Shown in pieces: positions 31,979-42,299 of a DNA stretch of 42,299 nt. A program made the translations under genes and the position numbers. Every line of letters begins with the position of its first letter. Position 1 is the stretch's first letter. The notes below the pieces were generated by a model, which worked only from the letters and a program-made list of their open reading frames with translations, was not told the origin of the DNA and did not search any database. Source of the stretch: DASPTT01 sp035623275 (GTDB taxonomy: Bacteria > Actinomycetota > Acidimicrobiia > Acidimicrobiales > UBA8190); assembly GCA_035623275.1 (NCBI GenBank), contig DASPTT010000056.1, forward strand, positions 1 through 42,299, written 5' to 3'.

Positions 31979-33285
31979 GTGTGCACCTCCGAGAGTGCGT
32001 CGAGGAACCGTCTGGTGTGTCGGAGCGACCGCTCCAGGTTGAACGCGTCGTCGAGCGCGGCGGCGTCGAGCTCGACCTCGGGGTCGGACTCGAGCACCTC
32101 ACGCAGCGGCCTGCGCTCCTCCCAGGCGATGCGGGCGTCACGTTGGACGATCCGGTAGGCGGCGTCGCGCCCGAGGCCGGAGGCGACCAGCGCCAGGAGC
32201 ACGGGCTGGCTGAACACCAGGCCGTGGCTCGTCGTGGTGAGGTTCTCGAGCATCCGCTCGGGGTGCACGACCAGGCCCTCGACGAGCGCGGTCGCCTTGC
32301 GCATGACGTAGTACGCCAGGAGGCAGGCATCGGGCAGGATCACGCGCTCGACCGAGCTGTGCGAGATGTCCCGCTCGTGCCACAGGGCCACGTCCTCGAG
32401 GCCCGCGCCCAGATACCCCCGCAGCACCCGGGCCAGCCCGCACAGCCGCTCCGCGAGGATGGGGTTGCGCTTGTGCGGCATGGCCGACGAGCCCTTTTGG
32501 CCGCCGCCGAAGGCCTCCTCGGCTTCGCCGACCTCCGTGCGGGCCAGGTGGCGCACCTCGGTGCCGATCAGCTCGACGGTGGCCCCGACCGCGGCGCACG
32601 CCCAGAGGAGCTCTGCATGACGGTCGCGGGCGATGACCTGGGTGGCCGGCACGGGGGTGAGGCCCAGCGCGTGGCACACGTAGTCCTCCACGGCCGGATC
32701 GATGTTCGAGTACGTCCCCACCGCACCGGACAGCTTCCCGACGGCGATCCCCTCCCGGGCCGCATGGAGCCGGTGGCGGTCCCGGTCGGCCTGCAGGCAC
32801 CACAGGGCCAGCTTGGCCCCGAAGGTCGTCGGCTCCGCCTGCATGCCGTGGGTACGGCCCGCCATCGGCGTGTCGATGAACTCGCTGGCGCGGGACTTGA
32901 GCGCGGCCACCAGACCGTCCGACGCGCCGAGGAGGAGGTCGGCCGCACGCACCAGGGTGGCGCACAGCGCGGTGTCGACGACGTCGGACGAGGTGAGGCC
33001 GTAATGGACCCAGTTCGCCTCGGGACCGCCGATGGTGCCCTGGACGACGTCGACGAACGCGGCCACGTCGTGGTCGGTGGCCCGCTCCCGCTCGTGCACC
33101 GCGGCGACGAAGTCGGAGGTGACCTTGGGGGCCCGGGCGCGCAGCGCGGCGGCGTCCTGCGCGGGGGCGACGCCCACCTGCGCCCAGCCCTCCACCGCCA
33201 GGAGCTCGACCTCGAGCCACATCTCGAAACGTGCCTCGTCGGTGAAGAGCGCCGCCATCTCGGGGAGCGAGTACCGGGGGATCAT
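31975..33285 (-). CDS. purB: Adenylosuccinate lyase
   Basis: Cleaves SAICAR to AICAR and adenylosuccinate to AMP, so it acts both before and after IMP. The 436-residue protein begins with RYSLPEMAALFTDEARFEMW and has the fumarase/lyase superfamily signature GSSAMPHKRNPI, plus HYGLTSSDVVDT and GRTHGMQAEPTTFG with a catalytic His. The ATG at 33285 overlaps the purD stop (ATGA). PurC and PurB act on successive steps and are adjacent. Confidence 0.97.
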   Translation of the reverse strand: MIPRYSLPEMAALFTDEARFEMWLEVELLAVEGWAQVGVAPAQDAAALRARAPKVTSDFVAAVHERERATDHDVAAFVDVVQGTIGGPEANWVHYGLTSSDVVDTALCATLVRAADLLLGASDGLVAALKSRASEFIDTPMAGRTHGMQAEPTTFGAKLALWCLQADRDRHRLHAAREGIAVGKLSGAVGTYSNIDPAVEDYVCHALGLTPVPATQVIARDRHAELLWACAAVGATVELIGTEVRHLARTEVGEAEEAFGGGQKGSSAMPHKRNPILAERLCGLARVLRGYLGAGLEDVALWHERDISHSSVERVILPDACLLAYYVMRKATALVEGLVVHPERMLENLTTTSHGLVFSQPVLLALVASGLGRDAAYRIVQRDARIAWEERRPLREVLESDPEVELDAAALDDAFNLERSLRHTRRFLDALSEVHT

Positions 33286-34577
33286 CGGCGTGCCTCGATG
33301 GTGTCGAAGTCGAGCGGGCCTTCGCCCGCGGGCTCCTCGTGCGCGGCGGCGATGTCGTGGCGGTAGTGCATGCCCTCGAAGCTGATCCTGCCCACACCGT
33401 CGTATGCCCGGTCCCGCGCCTGCGCCAGTGTGGACGCCAGCGCCGTGACCCCGAGCACCCGGCCGCCGGCCGTGACCAGACGGCCGTCCGCGTCGAGGCA
33501 CGTGCCGGCGTGGATCACGGTCACCCCGGGAAGCCCGTCCGCGTCGTCCACGCCCTCGATGGCGTCCCCCGTCCGGGGGCTCTCGGGGTACCCGGCCGAC
33601 GCCAGGACGACGCAGACCGCCGACGAAGGCGAGAAGCGCGGCTCGGTCCGGAGCCGGCCCGACGCCGCCTCGGCCAGCAGCCCGGTCAGGTCCTCGTCGA
33701 GCCGGGGCACCACCACCTGGGTCTCGGGGTCGCCGAAGCGCACGTTGTACTCCAGGACCATGGGGCCGTCCGCGGTCAGCATGAGCCCGGCGTAGAGCAC
33801 CCCGCGATAGTCGATCCCCCGCCGGCGCAGGGCGCCCACCGTCGGCTCCACCGCTTCGTCGAGGATCAGGTCCACCGTCCGGTCGTCCACGGTGGGCACG
33901 GGCGAGAGTGCGCCCATGCCGCCCGTGTTGGGGCCCTCGTCGCCGTCGCCCACGCGCTTGAAGTCCTGGGCGACGGCGAGGGGGGCGATCCGTGTGCCGT
34001 CGCACAGGACGAGGAGCGAGCACTCGATCCCGACCAGGCCCTCCTCGATCACGACGCGGCGCCCCGCGTCGCCGAAGCTCCTCCCCGAGAGCTTGTCGAC
34101 GACGTCTGCCTCCGCCTCGGCCATCGAGTCGGTCACGAGCACGCCCTTACCCGCGGCCAGCCCGTCGGTCTTGACCACCCACGGCCCGGGGAGCTCGCGG
34201 AGGAAGGCCGTGGCCGCGGCGAGGTCGTCGAAGGTGCCGTAGCGGGCGGTGGGGACGCCGGACTCGGCCAGCAGCTCCTTCATCCAGGCCTTGGATCCCT
34301 CGAGCTGCGCGCCGTCGGCTCCGGGGCCGAACACGGCCCGCTTGTCGGCTCGGAGCCGGTCCGCCAGGCCGTCCACCAGGGGCTGCTCGGGACCGACGAC
34401 GAACAGGTCCGCCTCGACGTCAGCCGGCGCCAGGTCGGTCAGGGTGATCGTGTGGCCGGAGGGCTGCGGCCCGGGCATGCCGGGGTTCCCCGGCGACACC
34501 ACCACGTCGGCCGTCCGGGCCAGCGCCAGGGCGAGCGCATGCTCGCGACCGCCGCTGCCCACGACGCACACCTTCAT
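33282..34577 (-). CDS. purD: Phosphoribosylamine-glycine ligase (GAR synthetase)
   Basis: ATP-grasp ligase forming GAR from phosphoribosylamine and glycine. The 431-residue protein starts MKVCVVGSGGREHALALAL and has VGPEQPLVDGLAD, the ATP loop GPWVVKTDGLAAGKGVLV, GPNTGGMGALSP and LEYNVRFGDPETQ. The ATG at 34577 stands in a 14-bp duplication, so another ATG with the same following bases lies 14 bases upstream in a different frame and reads only M-K-V-C-R before a stop overlapping the purD ATG. It is stand-alone, not fused to PurM or PurN. Confidence 0.96.
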   Translation of the reverse strand: MKVCVVGSGGREHALALALARTADVVVSPGNPGMPGPQPSGHTITLTDLAPADVEADLFVVGPEQPLVDGLADRLRADKRAVFGPGADGAQLEGSKAWMKELLAESGVPTARYGTFDDLAAATAFLRELPGPWVVKTDGLAAGKGVLVTDSMAEAEADVVDKLSGRSFGDAGRRVVIEEGLVGIECSLLVLCDGTRIAPLAVAQDFKRVGDGDEGPNTGGMGALSPVPTVDDRTVDLILDEAVEPTVGALRRRGIDYRGVLYAGLMLTADGPMVLEYNVRFGDPETQVVVPRLDEDLTGLLAEAASGRLRTEPRFSPSSAVCVVLASAGYPESPRTGDAIEGVDDADGLPGVTVIHAGTCLDADGRLVTAGGRVLGVTALASTLAQARDRAYDGVGRISFEGMHYRHDIAAAHEEPAGEGPLDFDTIEARR

Positions 34578-34605
34578 CGGCACACCTTCATCGGCACACC
34601 TTCGT
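34568..34605 (-). repeat. 14-bp tandem duplication at the purD start
   Basis: On the minus strand the unit CGATGAAGGTGTGC is repeated, and a further partial copy without the ATG stands upstream. Each full copy carries an ATG; AAGGTG of one copy falls seven bases before the next ATG and can serve as a Shine-Dalgarno sequence. Confidence 0.85.
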
Positions 34606-34627
34606 GGCGCAGCGCGCCCGGCGCGGC

Positions 34628-35908
34628 TCACGCGGCGAACCGGACGAATTGCTCCCGACCGGGGCCGACACCGACCAGCTTGATCGGCACCCCGATCCGC
34701 TCGGCGAGGAAGTCGACGTAGTCGCGCGCCGCGGGCGGCAGATCCGAGATCGACGTGGCCGCCGACAGGTCCGTGCTCCATCCGGGGAGCTCCTCGTAGA
34801 CGGGGCGCACCTGGTGGAGCGTGGTCTGGTGGTACGGGGGATAGGCGAAGCGCTCCCCGTCGGCCTCGTAGCCGACGCACACCTTGACGGTGTCGAACGT
34901 GTCGAGCACGTCCAGCTTGGTGAGCGCCACCTCGGAGAGCGAGTTGATGCGCACCGCCTGGCGCAGCATCACGGCGTCGAACCAGCCACACCGGCGCTTG
35001 CGGCCCGTGTTGGTCCCGTATTCGTGGCCTCGCTCCACCAGGATCTCGCCGACCTCGTCCATGCACTCGGTCGGGAACGGGCCGGCGCCGACCCGGGTCA
35101 CGTAGGCCTTGGCGATGCCGATGACCTCGCCGATGGCGCGGGGCCCCACTCCCGTGCCGGTGCACGCGCCACCGGCGACCGGGTTCGACGAGGTCACGAA
35201 CGGGTACGTGCCGTGGTCGAGGTCGAGGAAGGTGGCCTGTGCCCCCTCCAGCAGGACGTTGCGCCCCGCCTCCAGGGCCTCGTGCACCACGGCGACGGCG
35301 TCGGCGACCATCGGCTCCATGCGGGGGGCGTACTCATCGAGGTACCTGGCGCAGATGTCCTCGGCGCTGATCGGGAGGCGGTTGTACACCTTGGCCAGGA
35401 TGGCGTTCTTCTCCTTGAGGACCACCTCGAGCTTCTTGCGGAAGATCTTGGCGTCGAGGAGGTCCTGGACCCGCAGGCCGACCCGGGCCGCCTTGTCGGC
35501 ATAGGCAGGGCCGATGCCCCGCCGGGTGGTGCCGAGGGAGTTCTTCCCGAGGAAGCGCTCGGTCACCCGGTCGAGCTCCTGGTGGTACGGCATGACCAGG
35601 TGCGCGTTGCCGCTGACGACCATGCGGCTCGTGTCGACCCCCTTGGCGGCCAGCGCGTCGAGCTCGGAGAGCAGGACCCCGGGGTCGACGACCACGCCGT
35701 TGCCGATGACCGGCGTCAGGTGCGGGTAGAGGACGCCGCTGGGGACGAGCTGGAGGGCGAAGGACTCGCCGTCGACCACGACGGTGTGGCCCGCGTTGTG
35801 CCCGCCCTGGTAGCGGACCACGATGTCCATGTCGCGGGCGAGGAGGTCGGTGAGCTTGCCCTTCCCCTCGTCGCCCCATTGGGTGCCGACGACCACGGTT
35901 GCGGGCAC
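34628..35908 (-). CDS. purA: Adenylosuccinate synthetase
   Basis: GTP-dependent enzyme that joins aspartate to IMP, the first step toward AMP. The 426-residue protein begins with VVVGTQWGDEGKGKLTDLLA, including the GTP loop, followed by VVRYQGGHNAGHTV and RRGIGPAYADKAAR. GTG at 35908 has GGAGG six bases ahead. It heads the purA-D-B-C-S-Q operon; a TACACT box (35949-35944) would start transcription near 35937, leaving a 29-base leader. Placement of purA at the head of an operon for IMP synthesis is unusual. Confidence 0.97.
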   Translation of the reverse strand: MPATVVVGTQWGDEGKGKLTDLLARDMDIVVRYQGGHNAGHTVVVDGESFALQLVPSGVLYPHLTPVIGNGVVVDPGVLLSELDALAAKGVDTSRMVVSGNAHLVMPYHQELDRVTERFLGKNSLGTTRRGIGPAYADKAARVGLRVQDLLDAKIFRKKLEVVLKEKNAILAKVYNRLPISAEDICARYLDEYAPRMEPMVADAVAVVHEALEAGRNVLLEGAQATFLDLDHGTYPFVTSSNPVAGGACTGTGVGPRAIGEVIGIAKAYVTRVGAGPFPTECMDEVGEILVERGHEYGTNTGRKRRCGWFDAVMLRQAVRINSLSEVALTKLDVLDTFDTVKVCVGYEADGERFAYPPYHQTTLHQVRPVYEELPGWSTDLSAATSISDLPPAARDYVDFLAERIGVPIKLVGVGPGREQFVRFAA

Positions 35909-35943
35909 GCCGATCCTCCGTCTACGGCTCCGGATTACGCCTC

Positions 35944-35949
35944 AGTGTA
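35944..35949 (-). promoter_or_regulatory. Possible -10 box of the purA operon
   Basis: TACACT on the minus strand, 36 bases upstream of the purA start codon, with a Shine-Dalgarno sequence between. No -35 hexamer is obvious. Confidence 0.35.
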
Positions 35950-36008
35950 ACCCGGCCGGGTGGTCGCCCCCTCCTGCGCCGGCGGCCGTCCGATGTTTCC
36001 TTTCCGAG

Positions 36009-36075
36009 CCAATTGCGTTGTGAATTCGCGATCGCGAGCATTCGCTTGCTGATAGCAAATGCAAGTCGCAATTGG
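36009..36075 (+). repeat. 67-bp palindromic AT-rich repeat, copy B
   Basis: It lies between the 3' end of clpB and the 5' end of purA. It starts with the same 18 bases as copy A (CCAATTGCGTTGTGAATT) and has the same length. Its ends CCAATTGCG and CGCAATTGG are perfect inverted repeats, and an outer pair CGATGTT (35991-35997) and AACATCG (36086-36092) extends the symmetry to about 102 bp. Inside are the palindrome GCGATCGC and a hairpin around TTGCT/AGCAA. By count 33 of 67 bases are G or C. Confidence 0.85.
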
Positions 36076-36119
36076 ACCCGCCGGGAACATCGACGCCGCC
36101 GCCGGCCAGGGCGCGGCGC

Positions 36120-38615
<2,496 letters not shown>

Positions 38616-38619
38616 CGCC

Positions 38620-39003
38620 TCACCTCCTCTCGGCCCGCCCGATGCGCCGCGCCACGACCGCCGCCGTCCGCACCGGCACCAGGTCGCGCCGGTATTGCTT
38701 GTGCATGCGCTCGATCGAGGCGCGCGCCTCGGCCTGCATCCGCTGGAGCTCGTCGCGAAGGCGCTGGACCTCCGCTTCGAGGGCGAGGACCTGGCGCACT
38801 CCTTCGAGGTTCATGCCTGCCGTGGTCAGCTCCTGGATGTGGCGCAGCCGCTCGATGTCGCGCTCGCTGTAGCGGCGGTTGCCGCCCCGCGTGCGCCTCG
38901 GGTCGACCAGGCCCCGGCGCTCGTAGATCCGCAACGTCTGCGGGTGCATCCCGGCAAGCTCGGCCGCCACCGAGATCACGTAGACCGCCCGGTCGTCACT
39001 CAT
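38620..39003 (-). CDS. hspR: MerR-family heat-shock repressor HspR
   Basis: A 127-residue repressor that in actinobacteria binds inverted-repeat HAIR operators with DnaK as co-repressor. The MerR helix-turn-helix is clear: YVISVAAELAGMHPQTLRIY, ERRGLVDPRRTRGGNRRYSE and DIERLRHIQELTTAGMNLEG, followed by a coiled coil with VLALEAEVQRLRDELQ. The ATG at 39003 overlaps the dnaJ stop by eight bases. Its expected operator upstream of dnaK is outside the window. Confidence 0.96.
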   Translation of the reverse strand: MSDDRAVYVISVAAELAGMHPQTLRIYERRGLVDPRRTRGGNRRYSERDIERLRHIQELTTAGMNLEGVRQVLALEAEVQRLRDELQRMQAEARASIERMHKQYRRDLVPVRTAAVVARRIGRAERR

Positions 39004-40132
39004 GCGACGCCCCCAGGTGACCACGGACGTCCAGGCCCGCCAGCTCCCGGTCCAGGGACTCCACGGCGGCGCGTTGCTCCTTGGTCAGCTTCTTGGGCAC
39101 GGCCACCTCGACGGTGACGAGGAGGTCGCCGGCCGGGTTCCTGCCCTGCGCGGGGACTCCGCGGCCCTTGACCCGGAGGGTCTGGCCCGACGGGGTGCCG
39201 GCCGGGATCTTCAGCGTGACCGTGCCGTCGAGGGTGGGCACCGTCAGGGTGGTCCCGAGCGCCGCCTCGGCGAAGGTGACCGGCACCGTCAGGGTGAGGT
39301 TGCGGCCGCGGCGCCCGAACAGCTTGTGCTTGCCCACCCGCACCTGCACGTACAGGTCGCCCGAGGGCCCGTTGCCCCGTCCGGGCGCGCCCCGGCCCTT
39401 GACCCGGATCCGCTGAGCGTCCTCCACGCCCGGCGGGATCCGCACCTTGACCTCGCGCACGCGCTTTTGGACGCCGCTGCCCTTACAGGTCGGGCAGGGC
39501 TTCTCGACGACGGTCCCGCGCCCGGAGCACTGCGGGCAGATGGTCGACAGCGAGAAGAGCCCCTGGGGCTCGTCGAGATGGCCGCGACCGTTGCACCGCG
39601 GGCAGGTCACCGGGGAGGTCCCGGGCGCGGCCCCGGACCCGTGGCAGGTCTCGCAGCGGGCCTCCCCTGCCACGTGGACCGCGGTGGTCACGCCGCGCAC
39701 CGCGTCCTCGAACGACAGGTGCAACTCGGTCTCGACGTCCGCGCCCCGGCGCGGCCCGCCGGCCCGGCGCGTGCGGCCGCCGCCACCACCGAACATCCCG
39801 CCGAGGATGTCCCCGAGGTCGCCGAGGTCCTCCACCCGGAACGTCGCGCCGCCCGGACCCCCGAAGCCGCCCGGACCCCCGAAGCCACCGGGGAAGGCAC
39901 CGGCCCCGAGCCTGCGCACCTCGTCGTACTCCTTGCGCTTCGCCGGGTCGCCGAGCACGTCGTAGGCCGCGCTGATCTCCTTGAACCGGTCCTCCGAGCC
40001 GGGGTTGGCATCGGGGTGGTACTGCTTGGCCAGCTTCCGATAGGCGCGGGTGATCTCCTTGTCGGAGGCCGTGCGCGACACCCCGAGGACGTCGTAGTAG
40101 TCCTTCTCCAGCCACTCGCGCTGAGCGACCAT
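38996..40132 (-). CDS. dnaJ: Chaperone DnaJ
   Basis: Co-chaperone that stimulates DnaK ATPase and delivers substrates. The 378-residue protein has the J domain (about 10-72, HPD in KQYHPDANPG), a Gly/Phe linker in which GGFGGPGGFGGPGG is repeated, four zinc-binding CxxCxGxG motifs (CETCHGSG, CPRCNGRG, CPQCSGRG, CPTCKGSG), and the C-terminal substrate domains. All canonical parts of a type I DnaJ are present. The ATG at 40132 lies 17 bases after the grpE stop. Confidence 0.97.
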   Translation of the reverse strand: MVAQREWLEKDYYDVLGVSRTASDKEITRAYRKLAKQYHPDANPGSEDRFKEISAAYDVLGDPAKRKEYDEVRRLGAGAFPGGFGGPGGFGGPGGATFRVEDLGDLGDILGGMFGGGGGRTRRAGGPRRGADVETELHLSFEDAVRGVTTAVHVAGEARCETCHGSGAAPGTSPVTCPRCNGRGHLDEPQGLFSLSTICPQCSGRGTVVEKPCPTCKGSGVQKRVREVKVRIPPGVEDAQRIRVKGRGAPGRGNGPSGDLYVQVRVGKHKLFGRRGRNLTLTVPVTFAEAALGTTLTVPTLDGTVTLKIPAGTPSGQTLRVKGRGVPAQGRNPAGDLLVTVEVAVPKKLTKEQRAAVESLDRELAGLDVRGHLGASHE

Positions 40133-40149
40133 CCGGTGTCAGCTCCCCC

Positions 40150-40808
40150 TCATCCGCGGACGCGCACCATCGCGGCGCGGATGACCCGGCCCTTCCAGCG
40201 GTACCCGGCACGCAGGACGTCGACCACCGTGGACCCGACCGTCGCGTCGGCCTCGCCGTCGTCGACGGGCAGGTGCTCCACCGCCTCGTGGACGTTGGGG
40301 TCGAAGGGCACGCCGACCTCGTCGATCCGCTCGAGACCTTCCTTCGACAGGGTGTCGTCGAGCAGCGCGGCGGCCTGGAGGAGCGCCTTGCCCTCCGGTG
40401 AGTCCGCGCCGTCCCCCAGATGGGCCCGGGCGAGGTCGAACGCGTCCAGCACCGGCAGCAACGCGGTCACGAGGCTCTCGCCGGCGCGCTCGAGCATGCT
40501 CGTCTGCTCGCGCAGCATGCGCTTCTTGTAGTTCTCGAAGTCGGCCTGCACCCGGCGGGACATGTCGAGGTACTCGTCGCGCTCGCGGCTCGCCCGCTCC
40601 AACAGCGCGGCGAGGTCCGCTTCGACGACTTCCGCCGCCTGCTCCTCGACCGGCGGGCCCGGCTCGCCGGCCGGGGCCGGCCCCGGAGCCGGCCCGGGGC
40701 CCGGGCCGGACGGCGCAGCAGTGGCTGGGCGCGGGCCCGTCGGCTCGTCGGGGCGAGCCGACGGCCGCGGCGTGATCCGGTCGAATCCCTCCGTGTCCTT
40801 CGGGCTCA

Positions 40809-40809
<1 letters not shown>
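40150..40809 (-). CDS. grpE: Nucleotide exchange factor GrpE
   Basis: A 219-residue exchange factor for DnaK. The N-terminus (about 1-60) is a low-complexity Pro/Gly/Ala-rich tail including PGPGPAPGPAPAGEPGPP. The dimerising helix follows with YLDMSRRVQADFENYKKRML, and the beta domain with VGVPFDPNVHEAVEHLP and VVDVLRAGYRWKGRVIRAAMV. The ATG at 40809 shares its A with the dnaK stop (TGATG), so translation is coupled; TTG one codon upstream is less likely. The low-complexity tail is not conserved among GrpE proteins. Confidence 0.95.

Positions 40810-42299
<1,490 letters not shown>

Noticed and set aside
35909..36119. Purine riboswitch ahead of purA
   Set aside because: The predicted leader is only about 29 bases, and no conserved aptamer core could be recognised. 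The nearby structure is the palindromic repeat shared with copy A.
38616..38650. HspR operator (HAIR) before clpB
   Set aside because: No inverted repeat of the HAIR type is present. hspR runs into clpB with two overlapping signals only (stop and Shine-Dalgarno).
39850..39900. Gly/Phe repeats in DnaJ as an unusual expansion
   Set aside because: A Gly/Phe-rich linker is a normal part of type I DnaJ proteins.

Overview
The window is a high-GC, gene-dense chromosomal segment of an actinobacterium. The markers are a SenX3/RegX3-type two-component pair, clpS followed by a DUF2017 gene, a heme A branch (ctaA/ctaB), ergothioneine genes, a WS/DGAT-type acyltransferase, and dnaK-grpE-dnaJ-hspR-clpB with a MerR-type HspR. 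Non-mycobacterial gene order and frequent GTG starts make a deep-branching class such as Acidimicrobiia plausible, but that placement is inference.

Layout: (1) 1-1303, 3' part of a sensor kinase gene and its response regulator. (2) 1536-5016, serS (-) divergent from a drug-type ABC exporter whose permease gene overlaps a SLOG-fold gene. (3) 5068-9687, a thioredoxin-like protein and ctaB (-), divergent from ctaA-clpS-DUF2017 and a gene joining an S51-peptidase-like domain to a CysS-like C-terminal domain. (4) 9763-10036, tRNA-Glu, tRNA-Asp, tRNA-Phe. (5) 10010-19848, an accessory block: WS/DGAT, acyl-CoA ligase-like enzyme, orphan ABC substrate-binding lipoprotein, Gfo/Idh oxidoreductase, zinc alcohol dehydrogenase, alpha/beta hydrolase, MGAT-like acyltransferase. 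(6) 20000-24740, a reductase-like gene, egtD, egtB, pyrE, purM. (7) 24742-35908, purF, purL, purQ, purS, purC, purB, purD, purA, interrupted by two oppositely oriented genes (a PHP phosphoesterase and a small unknown protein). (8) 36120-42299, clpB, hspR, dnaJ, grpE and the 3' part of dnaK.

The purine genes cover PurF, PurD, three-subunit FGAM synthase (PurL/Q/S), PurM, PurC, PurB and PurA; the two formyl-transfer steps and PurE/K are not here. purA-D-B-C-S-Q reads as one tightly overlapping operon. The chaperone genes form one operon that ends in clpB and encodes its own repressor. egtB and egtD follow pyrE without egtA, egtC or egtE.

Most notable beyond the genes: two copies, 34.6 kb apart, of a 67-bp AT-rich palindromic element (1358-1424 and 36009-36075; 51 of 67 positions identical without gaps). 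Eight genes heading transcription units have a TAnnnT-type -10 box so close to the start codon that leaderless transcription is predicted, including one symmetric bidirectional promoter between serS and the ABC exporter. Short tandem repeats lie at gene 3' ends (tlpA-like, DHFR-like, purL), inside poorly conserved loops of PurF and PurM, and over the purD start codon, where a 14-bp duplication creates a mini-ORF. The WS/DGAT reading frame runs into tRNA-Phe on the opposite strand. No CRISPR array, insertion sequence, integrase or prophage gene was seen.
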